64,000 nucleotides of DNA from the NCBI GenBank assembly GCA_025890175.1, contig JANPYM010000020.1, positions 262,359 to 326,358 of the forward strand, read 5' to 3'. The DNA is from Ciborinia camelliae. Its lineage: Eukaryota; Ascomycota; Leotiomycetes; Helotiales; Sclerotiniaceae. A model generated the notes under the pieces. That model was not told the origin of the DNA and made no database searches. It worked only from the letters and a program-made list of their open reading frames with translations. This document shows positions 35,761-47,119 of this stretch, piece after piece. A program made the translations under genes and the position numbers. Within the stretch, counting starts at the first letter, position 1. Each line of letters opens with the position of its first letter.

Positions 35761-37203
35761 ATGACGAAAGGAAAGATTATGGAGGGCGTTTTCGGTTTGA
35801 ATACATCTTTTCTCCATGCAATTGATATCAATATCTAATAAATCCCCGCAGCCATTCATAAACCCACTGGTCGTTCTTCCGCTCAAATTGTCCGCGATCT
35901 TCAAAATCACTTTAATCCTTCGGAATTATTCGCACCATGGATCGAATTAGAAACCAAAGCTCGAAACCAAGAACAACATAATCAGAGACAACGACGCAGG
36001 AAATCGAAGAAAATTCAGGTTAAGATTGGTCATGGAGGAACTTTAGACCCATTGGCTACTGGAGTCCTTATTGCCGGCATCGGTAAAGGCACCAAAGACT
36101 TGGGGAACTTTCTTCTCTGTACCAAGACCTACGAAACAGTTGTATTATTTGGTGCCGCGACGGATACATACGATAAAGATGGGAAACTCTTGAAGAGAGC
36201 ACCATATGAACATATTACCCGGGAGATGGTCGAAAAGGGACTTGCCAAATATCGAGGAAAGTTCATGCAACTTCCTCCATTATTCTCCGCTTTGAAGATG
36301 AATGGCAAACCCCTCTACGAATATGCGCGCGAGGGAAAAGAAATCCCAAAGGAGATTGAGAGGAGACCGGTTGATGTTTCAGAATTGGAGCTTTTGGAGT
36401 GGTATGAAGGCGACGAACATGAATGGAAAGCGCCAACTGAAGAAGCGGGGTATGCGGAGGTAAACGTCGCGGCCAAGTTATGGAAACAAGAGAAGGCTGA
36501 ACCGGCGACCAATGGGCAAAAGGTAGAGAATGAGAGGGCATTGGAAGATTTCGAGAGTAGAAAGAGGAAAATGGGTGATGATCAAGACGAATTGGTTCTG
36601 GAGAGGCCAGTAAAGAAAACAAAGGAAGGAGCCGAGGAAGAAAAAGAAGATGTGATGATGTCTGGAGGTCTTTCTTCCGAGAAAACCCCAGTGGAAGATC
36701 AAGCGATTCCTTCGACAGAAGAAGTGAAGAAAGGGCCCCCCGCAGCCAAGATTCGCATGACTGTATCATCCGGCTTCTACGTTCGATCCTTATGCCATGA
36801 TTTAGGAGCCGATTTGGGATCGGCAGGATTGATGACCAAGTTGGTTAGGGTCAGACAGGGACAATTTGAATTGGGGAAGAATGTTTTGGAATATGAGGAT
36901 CTGGAAAAGGGAGAGGGTGTTTGGGGCCCTCAGGTTGAGAAATTCTTGGATGAGTGGAATGGGTGGGATCAGAAGGCCGAGACTTCCAAGGAAATCGAAA
37001 CGGCTGCTCTGCCACCCGGAGCGCAAACTCCTCCTAGCGTGAAGACTGAGAGTGAAGAGGTTAAGAAGGAGATTGACAGCGAAGAGGTCAAGAAGGAGAT
37101 TGAGAATGAAGAAATTGCAAAGGCGATGGTCAGCGAAGAAATCCCCCAGGAACCCGAAGTAAAAGTCAAGGTTGAGGTCACGGGAGAGAAGTCCGATGCA
37201 TAG
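35761..37203 (+). CDS. pus4: tRNA pseudouridine-55 synthase Pus4 (TruB family)
   Basis: Makes Psi55 in the T-loop of cytoplasmic and mitochondrial tRNAs. Exons are 35761-35794 and 35852-37203 (461 aa). The 57-nt intron (GTTTGA donor, CTAAT branch, CGCAG acceptor) restores the diagnostic join MEGVF-AIHKPTGRSSAQ. The catalytic Asp sits in HGGTLDPLATGVL, followed by KTYETVVLFGAATDTYD and QLPPLFSALKMNGKPLYEYAR. An insertion of about 120 aa, rich in Lys/Glu, separates the domain halves before SGFYVRSLCHDLGADLGSAG. The C-terminus is an acidic tail repeating EEVKKEI. A second in-frame ATG at 35737 would add MSRLAWWT, so two starts could serve cytosolic and mitochondrial forms. 35761 was chosen for A at -3. 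Confidence 0.93.
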
Positions 37204-37794
37204 AAGATATGAAGATATGAAGACAAAATGACGACTAGGCTATTATTCCCACATATCTCTACTTTGAGAGCACGATGGCATTTTGCATGCACGAGGCTCC
37301 AATCTGGTTATGGGATAGGTTATATACTGGCTACTGGCGTACATGCAATCAATTTACTTCATCCATTGTATCATATTAAAATTTCGGGTGATGGCGCGGA
37401 TTTGCGTTGAGGTATAGATATAGGCATAGCATAGCATGGCATAGCATAGCATGGCATAGCATAGCATGGCATAGCATAGCATGGCATAGCATAGCATGGC
37501 ATAGTATAGCATGGCATAGCATAGCATGGCATAGCATAGCATGGCATAGCATAGCATGGCATAGCATGGCATAGCATGGCATAGCATGGCATAGGCATGT
37601 AGAATTGCTGTTGATGTGATATGATATGATATGATATAAAACGCAAGAACATTTTTACTTTTTGAATAGGATAGGTAAGGTAGTTTTTGTTGTGGAAAAA
37701 TCATATCTCATGGTAATTCACTCACTCACCCACTCACTCATTCTTTCCCCCCCCCAAGCCTCCTCTTCAATCTTCACTCTTCACTCTCCACTCT
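37204..37794. other. 3' flank of PUS4 with minisatellite
   Basis: Convergent intergenic region to the dioxygenase gene. It is dominated by the CATAGCATGG array and short (ATGAT)n and (CACTCTT)n runs. Confidence 0.6.
37422..37595. repeat. CATAGCATAGCATGG minisatellite
   Basis: About eight copies of a 15-bp unit (gcatagcatagcatg), one with a base change (atagtatagc), then four 10-bp units. Frames through it give meaningless CYAM repeats. Confidence 0.92.
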
Positions 37795-39379
37795 TCACTC
37801 TTCATTCCCATACATACCCAAATACGTAGCCCTCAACCTCCCCATCAAATGTTCATCCGCTGTAATCTTTTCCATCTCCCCCATCTCCATCTCCCCCTTT
37901 CTATTCCCCCTCCCCGTCCCCCCCTCTCCCTCACCCTCACCAAATCTCCGCACGCGCTCGCTGGGTACGCTTTCCAAGACGGTGGAGCCGACGGGATGAC
38001 AGAAATAGGCGATGCTGTAGCGATCTTTTATTTCTGCGGGGAGGGGGTTTGTCGAAGAGGGGAGGGGATTTTTGGGAAAGATGACCCGGTGCTTGGTGGA
38101 GACTAGCAGGTTGTTTGTCCAATATGAGAGGAGGTCGCCTATGTTTAGGACTGCGGTGGGGTGTGGGTGTGGGTGTTAGTTGGGTTTGGGAGAGGGGAGG
38201 TTGGGAGGGAGGTGGGGTGGAGTTTGGGAGAGGGGAGGAAGTGTAGGAGGGAAGATTGGTTATACTTACGGATTGGAGGGGAGGGGTCAGATTCTGTTGG
38301 AGGGGGTTGGATGGGGACAGGGGTCCATTTTGGCGTTGAAGAAGAGGAAGGAGGGAGGATTTCGAGACCAGGTTGGGAGGGTCGTTCTAGAGGGGTGGGG
38401 TATTAGATCGGGGGTGCAATATGTAGGTCAAGAACGTAGGACGTACGAAATAGAAGAGTAATAGATCCATAGTCCGAATGTGCACCAGCTCGGATATCAA
38501 CATCAGGTTGGTAGTCGGAATTGGGGGGTAAAGAGGGATAATAGAGGAGACGGAGGATACATCCTGTGGTGCCGCCGTGATGACGCGAGGAAAACCAGGT
38601 TGAGCCGCCGGATGCGGGATCAATCTATGGATAGTTAGTTTGTTTGGAAGAATAATAATTCTGGGGGTGTGGATTTCAATGGGGTATTAAGAGGAAATAC
38701 CTCAAGACCGATGGCGAATAAGGTAAGGAGTTTGAGACAAAGTTTATGGCAGTAGAGTTGAAATTCGTTGAGCTCTGCTTCATGCGGAGATAGAGATGGG
38801 GGAAGCGGTTGTTGGGCTTTTCCGTCGACAAAATCGCCTAAATTGAATGCTCTGAGGGGTAAGAGTCAGTTGCGGGGTTGTATGGAGGGTACACGAAGAG
38901 AGACTAGGTACTCTTTGAAGTCTCCAACCTAGCTACTATTAGCCTTTGGAATAGTTTATTAACCTTTATGACAAGAACAAACCCTTTGGTTCTTTCCATC
39001 TAGACTCTCGGTATGCATTCCAGACCATCCCCTATTCTATTCCCCCATCAGCAATCATTCATTGCGGGGTGCAGAATGATCTCATGTGACATACATTCTC
39101 CGTGATTTTGCATGTTTGTTTCTCTTCAATGGGAGACGAGAAGAACTTTCGAGACTATTCGTTCTTGTATTAGCTTCAGATTTCAAATGGGACTTTAGAT
39201 CAGCATACCAATTCGAATGTTCTCTCAATGGCATCGACAGGGATATCTTTCCCCAGATTTCTTATGTAAACGAAACCAAAAGTTGCGGCAGCATCCACAA
39301 GCTGTTTAGCCACTTCTGCTTCATCTACTGAGCCCGAAATATCTATAACTGGTATTCTACCATCATCTGTAGACGACAT
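37795..39379 (-). CDS. 2-oxoglutarate/Fe(II) oxygenase, isopenicillin-N-synthase-like
   Basis: Eight exons on the minus strand: 39379-39209, 39154-39095, 39036-38983, 38928-38912 (17 nt), 38851-38701, 38624-38447, 38386-38270 and 38150-37795, giving 367 aa. All junctions are GT-AG and keep frame. The joined protein reads as one family member: IPVIDISG start, SRKFFSSPIEEK, NRGWSGMHTESLD, VGDFKEAFNLGDF, then the core. Iron ligands are H200 and D202 (HSDYGS) and H270 (TKHRVIF). The 2-oxoglutarate binder is R293-Y-S295. Such enzymes hydroxylate, desaturate or cyclise small molecules in the cytosol; the substrate here is unknown. No biosynthetic cluster surrounds it. The C-terminus carries a Gly/Glu-rich low-complexity insert near FGEGEGEGG. 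The gene is head to head with the MKT1-like gene. Confidence 0.9.
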
Positions 39380-40093
39380 GATGGCTGAAGATGGATGGTT
39401 TTTTTTTCTCCAAATTTCTCTCAAAGGGGGAATCGCCAGATGAAATGTTCTCGATCAAGTGAGTATAAGTAAAGGTTTGAAGATTTCCGATAAGAGATTC
39501 AATCACCTTATCGTAGCTCCCGACGCACGTGATGAGACCAAATCCAAATCCAGAAATGATGACGGGAACGCTAGCGACCTATCTAGTAAGCCCCATGAAG
39601 CGATCCTCTTGGAGCTTGGACCAACTGGACACTTCTTCGCATAGTGGTCTGGTGTGGTCTCGTCTGAACTTCAAAATTAATATATCTTGATATTGAATTG
39701 ATATTTTGGAGACAACAACATCAACAACAGGTACAACTACCAATCATCTCTCACATTCACTTCAATTCTCGAAATACACCAGTCAATCCCATTCCAATAT
39801 ACCCTTCATTACTTACGGTCCCTTTAACCTCCAGTTCGAGAGGATCTTCCTTCCCTCCATCCAATATACCAGTATACCCACCTGCAGTAACTTCAACTCA
39901 CCCTATCTCTCAAACCCATTCAACGTTCCTTCCTACAAACACCCCTCCAATATCGTTTAGACGGGCCACGACCACACACGAATATAATAATAAGATTTGG
40001 TTCCTTTCGCTTTTGGAAAAGTACTTGGAAAATCGTGTCATAATTGGGAACCACCAGTGAATACTACCAACCATTCAGAAACAAACTCTCAAG
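39380..40093. promoter_or_regulatory. Divergent promoter, dioxygenase and MKT1-like gene
   Basis: 714 bp between opposing starts. The right half is C/A-rich and leader-like. A 120-codon frame at 39698-40060 (Pro/Ser/Thr-rich) most likely lies in the MKT1 5' leader and is not called. Confidence 0.5.
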
Positions 40094-42812
40094 ATGCCTC
40101 GTAAGTGCCTACCTACCTTCCTTCTCAACTTCAACCCCAACGTCAACCACAATCACAACCGCAACAATAAAACTCAACTTCGACCCTACACAATAATGCC
40201 TACCTCTACCTCGACAAACAGAAATGATTTGTAGAATGGACGTCGAACACGATTCAAGTACCCAGGGAGTGGTTACTCCTGCTGATTCCATAGTGACCAA
40301 TCCCATGGAGGAATTCGGAAATGCGCTGCCGCCATTGATCTCTGAGGGTGATGCCGGATTCGGATACGATTACACATATTATAATAATTGGGAGGATCGG
40401 ACTGATTTGACAAATTTAGTAAATACCGGTGACCCATACATTGATGCTGGAGTAGTGTAAGCTCTCAGATGATTCATAGGAAATTCGTTGGCTAATTTGC
40501 GACAAACAGTCCCATGCTACTTTCCGATCTAGAAAACGCAAAAATTGGTGTTGAAGCTACAGCTTACCTCTCGAACCTTTTGAAAGGCCCCGCCGATGAA
40601 CCTCTACTTGCAGCTTTGGGTGGGCATCCCCTGGCGTTAAAAACACACATCCAGAATGATTTGGACAAATGGGTGGACAATAAAATGGAACCTTTTTTTG
40701 TTTTTGAAGGTCAATCAATCGTTGGCAAGAAGGAAATGACCATGCGCAGTCTGAAGGCTGCCATCTCCGAAACAGAACAGGCATGGGCGTTATATAATGA
40801 TGGCAACCCGACAGATGCTGTTGCAGCTTTTCGCAAGGCTGGTGAGTGTCTTGGTGGTTAGGTGATATTTCATCTATACTAACTGGAAGTAGGCGCAATC
40901 CAAATTACCGACCTATACCATATCCTACAAGAGGTTCTTGCTGCAAGAGATTTAGAGTACATGACTGCTCCTTTCAGTGCTTGTGCTCAGTTGGCCGCCC
41001 TCGATCGTTGCGAGGAACAATACATTGATGGGATTATGGGTTCTCAAGAATTACTTCTCTATGATATCTGCGATGCTGTCATTTACCCACCCACCCCGAC
41101 AGATTGGGAGAATAAAGCTTTGAGAGGAGTTGTTCGATCCGATTTACTCAAGAAGCTTAACGTCACATCATCAGATATGCTTTCCGATGCATTATTGATG
41201 ACCGGAACATCATTCTTACCACCATTTCCCCCACTTCAAGACCAAACCATCATCAGTCGCCAACCTTATAACGTTGGTGATGCTATCAACCTTCTCAGAA
41301 CTTCGGAAAAGTCTGTTAGTGCGACTTGCGCAGCTTTTGGTGATATTTTGAATGTACGAGACCGAGATTGGCTTGATAAGTACCGAAAGGCAAAGATGGG
41401 TATCAAGCATTGCGTTACTGTAGCCGCAGACGGAAGCATTCACATCAGCGATTTCGACCACCTGACAGGCGACAATCATGAATATCTTGGTTTACAACTA
41501 CCTGCAGAGTTGTACTCTTACCTTCAAAATGATGTCATCGGCCCACGTCTAATGAATACCTTCAACTCTCTCGAATACCACGTACTTCCAACTCTCGATG
41601 GTTTTGTATCGGATGAATATCGAAAGTTAATTACAGAATCTCTTTTACCACTCAAGGAAACCTCGGCAGCTCTTATTGCTCCTCGAATGCATCGCGGGTT
41701 TCTCTACAAAGATATTACCATGCGCCTATGGTTCGATGATAACAACAAGCCTAAACTAAACCATAAACGCCTACAACCACAGACCAACGATTTAGTTGAC
41801 TTGTGGGGTGTTAAAGATTCCGATTTGAAGAACTTGGAAACCAAATCTTTGAAAGCAGGAAAGATACCTTTTGCTGCGATATCATTACTTGACAACAAGG
41901 ATCTCCCAGCCAAAACCATCGGTAAAGCAAAGCCTACTGATCTTTCATCAAAGTCAGAAATTCTATCCAATTCGTTATGGCGTCTATTTCATCTCAGAGG
42001 TTATGTCAATGATCAACATGAGTTGACGAATTGGGGAAAGGCATTAGCTACTACACTAAAAGCCATCCAACCTATCTCCGAGAAATATCAGGATGCTCAC
42101 CTCATCGAAGAAGCAGCATTTTTGGCATTCGAGCTCATTCGTTTCCAAAATCTTCATAACCGAGAACGTCATCCTGAGCTAATTGGAGGACCACTGCGAG
42201 GTCAAGAAGAAGACAAAGCAAATTGCATCCTTATCAGTCGAGCCGCTTGTCTTCTTAGAATTAGACATTCCCCTATCGGATATACTGGTCCTTTGAGCAA
42301 GAATTTCCTCTCATACCATGCCATCATCAAGTCTATTCGGGATACAGATAGAGATTTAATTGAAGCCATTGTTGCGTCGATGCTCTTGAGTGGTCAAGTT
42401 ATTCGGGATGTCAAACAATATCAAGGTCTAGGTCGCAGGTACGTTTTTCTCCTTCTCACTCCCACCTTTTAATTAATCTTCAACTATTCAATTGGCCAAC
42501 TCACTAACAATTTCCCAAAATAGTCTTCCTTTCGATACCGACATTGATGTCGGTTTCGGAATCGCCGTCAAAACTTACTTGGACGACTACATTAAGTCTG
42601 ACTTGAGTAAAGAAGAAAAGCAGACGATGAAGAATTCATATAGTTCGACATATCTTCCTCATGCAATCAACTTTGTAGAGGATCTCGATGTTGCCTTTAG
42701 CTTCTTTGATGCATTGCACAAGGGAGTAAAGACTTTATCAGATAAAGAGATGAATGATGCGGAGAAGAAGACGTGGGATGATGCTAAGGCATATCTCGAA
42801 TTGAGAAGATAA
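40094..42812 (+). CDS. mkt1: Mkt1-like post-transcriptional regulator (XPG-like fold)
   Basis: Yeast Mkt1 works with Pbp1 on mRNA stability and translation, including HO and mitochondrial mRNAs. Exons are 40094-40100 (7 nt), 40222-40456, 40510-40841, 40893-42438 and 42524-42812 (802 aa; yeast 830). The XPG-like N-terminal region starts near LSDLENAKIGVEATAYLSNLL. It continues LGGHPLALKTHI and PFFVFEGQSIVGKKE, then IQITDLYHILQEVLAARDLEYM and APFSACAQLAAL. The acidic catalytic set of true FEN/XPG nucleases appears degenerate, as in Mkt1. The large C-terminal region ends KTWDDAKAYLELRR. The 7-nt first exon (Met-Pro plus one base) is inferred from a GTAAGT donor. Starting at the in-frame ATG 40224 would change only the first three residues. 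Confidence 0.88.
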
Positions 42813-43439
42813 ATGGAGGAAGTGGGGTTGGGCGGCAGTGATGTTTCTTTCTGGCTTGATGAGGTGTGTGTGGAGGAATGGAAGGATGAGTTATGGTTAT
42901 CATGACGGTTGGGAACATGGGAAATAAATATGGTTGGGAAAGGAATGGATGGATGGATGGATGAATATGGTATGGGTGGTGTACTAGGTGTACATGTACC
43001 TGTACCTTTACCTGTACCTTTACCTATACTTATTGCTATACTTATTGCTATGGGTAGGTATAGATAGGTCTTGATTGAGAAGATGAAAAGGATTCGTAGA
43101 TAGAAGCCAGAGGAATATACCGTCGTCAACCCCGTTTTGTCTTGCTTGCCTTGCTTGCTTGCTTGCTTACTTGCTTGCCTACTTGCTTGTCGTGTTATTT
43201 ACTCCTCCGCTTAACACCCCTTGATTGATCTCGAATTTTATATGTTGGATTTTATACATTGGATTTTCGAATGATACTAAGTAGACCATTGAATGCGTCA
43301 TCACTAGAAATTGTGAATCCTACCTAGGTAGGTACCTACCTAGATCCAGATCAGATATTTATTTATTTATACTTACCTACTTACCTACTAAACTAAATTA
43401 AACTCATCATGGATCTCTGGATTTAATTTAATTTGATTT

Positions 43440-43592
43440 GATTTATTGGTATATTATGTTATGTTATGTTATGTTATTTTATGTTATGTTATTTTATATT
43501 ATATTTTAGTATATTTTAGTATATTTTAGTATATTTTAGTATATTTTAGTATATTTTAGTATATTTTAGTATATTTTAGTATATTTTAGTAT
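43440..43592. repeat. TTATG pentamers, then TATTTTAGTA decamers
   Basis: Several ttatg units, then about ten perfect atattttagt units. Confidence 0.92.
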
Positions 43593-43711
43593 AGGTACCT
43601 ATCTATCTACTGTATACCTACTGTATACCTACTGTACATTAACTTAACTTAACTTATTAATAACTTAACTTACTAATAATAATAAGCATTGCTAGCATTA
43701 GAGTCTAGACC

Positions 43712-43769
43712 TAAACCTAGACCTAGACCTAGACCTAGACCTAGACCTAGACCTAGACCTAGACCTAGA
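43712..43769. repeat. (ACCTAG)n hexamer repeat
   Basis: About nine cctaga units. Confidence 0.92.
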
Positions 43770-43860
43770 TCTAACTCACCATTTTAAAAAATCTGTAATT
43801 ACAAATTACAAATTACAAATTTCGGACACCGGGCTTGCTTGAAGATATGATGTGTATGAG

Positions 43861-44115
43861 AGTGGCTGGAGCTGGAGCTGGAGCTGGAGCTGGAGTGGCT
43901 GGAGTGGTTTGAGTGGAGGGAGTGGAGGGAGTGGTTTGAGTGGTTTGAGTGGTTTGAGTGGTTTGAGTGGTTTGAGTGGTTTGAGTGGTTTGAGTGGTTT
44001 GAGTGGTTTGAGTGGTTTGAGTGGTTTGAGTGGTTTGAGTGGTTTGAGTGGTTTGATAGACTTATTGGAGTGAGGAGTGAGGAGTGAGGAGTGAGGAGTG
44101 AGGAGTGAGGAGTGA
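43861..44115. repeat. GGAGCT, TTTGAGTGG and GAGTGAG arrays in tandem
   Basis: Four gagctg units, then about fourteen tttgagtgg nonamers (about 43930-44056), then six to seven aggagtg-type units. The plus-strand frame gives SGL repeats and is not a gene. Confidence 0.9.
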
Positions 44116-44694
44116 AGAGTGCTGGGGGGGGGATTTATATTTGTTTTTGTTGGAGTAGGAGGAATGGGAGGAATGGGGGGGGGGTTCGAAAGGATCGTTG
44201 GCGTGTTGGGGTGTTGGGGTGTTGGAACTTGGGGATTAATATGCTATGTAGGTGCGGTTATATGGAATAAATAAACCCTTTTATACCTATAAATAAAATT
44301 CTTCCAGCGTTTCGCGGGGAAATAGATGAGGATGAACGACTGCTTCTTCTCTACGCAATCTGATGTGTGATTGCGGCGTGCAATGTAAATCATAGGGCTA
44401 TAGATATCGGGGCCCTCTAGAGAAAATGTTGGTGCGCTGTTAAAAGATCTCAAAGATAAAAGACTGGTTTGGTTCTCCTCTACGCGATCTAATGTGTGAG
44501 ATAGATATTGCAGGCCTTTAAGTGCTCGGTTGGACAAAACCGCCGGTTTTTATTTGATTAGTATAGTATTTTGTGATCAAAAGTATCTTTGGGCTATCCA
44601 ATTGGAGGACATATCTCGAGATAAGGATACATGGAATATAGAGCGCGCATAGAATTGAGTCAACTTGAATGTATAGAATCTCAAGAGGATAATT

Positions 44695-45615
44695 TTATGA
44701 CCAGAGTTCCGTGCGGAGTGTCCTCATCCAGCCGAACTCGTGGTAGAATATCGTCAAACTCTTGCCAATCCATAGATGCCAATCATCCTTCCAGTTGCCG
44801 CATGCAGATAAAGCCAAGCAAGACTCCCAATAGTCTGGATACCAGCCCGAGTTTTCCCAATCGATAATTACTACCTCAAACGCATCATCATCATCGGGTT
44901 TCAAATCTTGAACTTGGAGTGAAGCCTGGGAAGGTACTCTTTTGATCATGATATTCTTGCGCTGAAAATCACCATGTGTAAAAACAGGTCTATGGCCCTG
45001 GAAAACAACAGGAAAGGCATGCCGATAAAATTCAGAAAATTCGGCCGGTAGACCGTTAAATATGACTTTGCTGCGCATCGCCTCATTGAGTTCATGCTCC
45101 GTATCAAACGGGCCATCTAAGGGTTCGCATGAACTCGTCCCGGACCAAAAAATGCAATCTAAAAGTCCTCGTTTCCCTATACTGCCATAATAACCCGGAG
45201 AGGGAAGAGCACGCAACTCATCCATATATTTTCGAAGCTGAGCCGATATTCGATTCCTCTGTTGCACACTCAAGAGACTCCATTCATCATGCAAGGTTTT
45301 GCTTTCAATATATTCCATGATGATGTAGTTGGAATCTTCCTGACGTCCCGTGAGAGGAGATATTTCCGGAACGGTGTAAAGGGCATATACGCGAGGCACT
45401 GGGACTGTAGTTTCACGACTGACAAACAACATGTTCTCCCCTTCAATCACATTGACTTCGGGGCCATATTTGATCATGTAAGGGCCGATTCGAACGAGGG
45501 TATGCACACCATTCTCATTATATCGGTCGGTCGCATCATGGATTTCCTGCGTGCTTGGAAGTGGCTGTGGAAGTTCGTGTGAGGGTACGAAATACGGCAG
45601 TGTAATTGTTGCCAT
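44695..45615 (-). CDS. APH/choline-kinase-fold phosphotransferase-like protein
   Basis: Single-exon protein of 306 aa. The order of motifs fits the aminoglycoside-phosphotransferase (APH) superfamily. A glycine-poor N-lobe with MIKYGP comes first, then the hinge-like IIMEYIESKTL. The catalytic loop is THGDFQRKN (H214, D216, N221) and the Mg-binding loop is IIDWENSGWYPDYWE (D252). Many fungi have large families of such proteins, and most have no known substrate. Actual antibiotic resistance should not be assumed. The length is typical for the compact fungal subgroup. No introns and no cluster partners are seen. Confidence 0.88.
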   Translation of the reverse strand: MATITLPYFVPSHELPQPLPSTQEIHDATDRYNENGVHTLVRIGPYMIKYGPEVNVIEGENMLFVSRETTVPVPRVYALYTVPEISPLTGRQEDSNYIIMEYIESKTLHDEWSLLSVQQRNRISAQLRKYMDELRALPSPGYYGSIGKRGLLDCIFWSGTSSCEPLDGPFDTEHELNEAMRSKVIFNGLPAEFSEFYRHAFPVVFQGHRPVFTHGDFQRKNIMIKRVPSQASLQVQDLKPDDDDAFEVVIIDWENSGWYPDYWESCLALSACGNWKDDWHLWIGKSLTIFYHEFGWMRTLRTELWS

Positions 45616-47119
45616 GGCTCAATAGAACAGGGGCGGTAAGTAATAAGAAGGGTTGTGATGGATAATGTGTTGCAAGGAAGGATTGGGTGTTGCATATGGA
45701 GTGAAGGCAATGTCTTGAAGGGTACAGTCGCGCAGACTTGGGTCAATCAAAAGTCTCTCACAAACAGGCTTCAGTTTGTCGATATGATTCAATGTTGTGT
45801 GTAGAAAGGATGTTGATCTTGAAGGCAGGACGAAGCATTAAGTAATAAGCGCCAAAGTCTCGGTCTAACCGAATTAAGAATGATATGTACCACTTCTGGC
45901 CGGGGCGCTTAGGAAGAGGAGGTGTCGTTAACCATCACCATTACGAAAGGGGGGATATGAAGCAGGGCGGGTATCATTCAATTGCATCGAGGTCGTGGGC
46001 TTATCTTTTATTTTCTTATGAAGCTGGGCTTCGTGGTCCTCGTGAAATCACCAGGGAGTGATTTGCCTGAAACGAAGTGGAAGAGTTCCGGGGCAGGAGC
46101 AAAAAACGGAACTCGCCATTTTACTGGCATCGGCTTACGTGATTTGGCATATAAATTTGGAATCCACAGAGAATAAGGTGTGGGAGGGCTTATAGAGCTT
46201 GAAACGTATTTTATTTAGATATACTAGCTATATCAGTATAGAAGCTTGGGTAGAGGGGGGTGCTCCAAAACCTTCTCCCCTGGGCGTTAAAGCAAGGTAG
46301 ATATTAGTATGGTAAGCTTGCAGGAGGGGCACTGCAGTCGAACGGAAGAGGGCTTTCACTCTGTCTACCTTGCGAAATAGTAGCATATCAACATACCCCA
46401 AGTTTTTCTGATCATGACTAGCCTACTCTTCCTCTCCATCTTTCTCCCCTTTCTCTTTCTTCGCCCTGCCCCCTCATTCTCTACCACTCCTGGTTCCCTT
46501 CCCCTGTAACACTCTTGGCCCTATTTATATCTTCCTCCTCCGCTCCTCACCAATATGGCAATACCCAGCCATCAGTCCACCTCCGCACCATCCAAATAAA
46601 CCACAACTTGAACCATTCAACGAAAAATTCATCCAACCCCATCCTCTATCCCCGCACTTTTTTCTTCCTTCTCCCTTCTCCCTTCTTCCCCTCTTTTCTC
46701 TCTCCTTCCATTCATCAATATTCTCAGTGGACCAGGTTCGATTCTCTTTATCTGACTGCCTACCTATGATACTGAATACGGGAGACGATTATTCCCTCTC
46801 TAACTTGTGTGACCAGTATTGAGTCCGGGCATACTGACTATTTCCCTCTTTTGACTAATAATTAGTACTCCTACAGAGAATGTAGAAGGGATGAAATACT
46901 ATAAAGATTCCCAGTAACAGTGCAAAAAAGAAACAGTCATTCGGTAATATCAAGACGCAAGATGATAAGGTAACATTAGATATTAGAGTTAAAAGATATC
47001 CACAATATCCTCAAATGACAACCAACGAATGATAGATAGGTATAAATATTCCATCTTGTTGAATTATCACCTCTATCCTACCTTGAACCCAGTTTATCGT
47101 CGTCCAATTTTTGAGAGAT
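45616..47119. other. Intergenic, nothing recognised
   Basis: About 1.5 kb between the APH-like and 2EXR genes. A pyrimidine-rich section lies at 46430-46740. No gene or conserved element is supported. Confidence 0.5.

Larger units (their letters stand above)
42813..44694. other. Repeat-rich intergenic block
   Basis: No gene supported. At least six unrelated tandem arrays sit within about 1.2 kb (42950-44115), then AT-balanced sequence. Two similar segments sharing ctctacgc-atct-atgtgtga lie at about 44349 and 44480. Confidence 0.6.

Noticed and set aside
37422..37595. CRISPR-like array
   Set aside because: Continuous tandem units without unique spacers, in a eukaryotic context.
37354..37704. 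CYAM-repeat frames
   Set aside because: Product of the 15-bp minisatellite in all frames.
39698..40060. 120-codon Pro/Ser/Thr-rich frame
   Set aside because: Lies in the probable MKT1 leader and shows no domain; a non-AUG-started frame.
43852..44073. SGL-repeat frame
   Set aside because: Pure nonamer array.
44349..44502. Two similar segments around ctctacgc-atct-atgtgtga
   Set aside because: Similarity covers only about 22 bp; too little to call an element.
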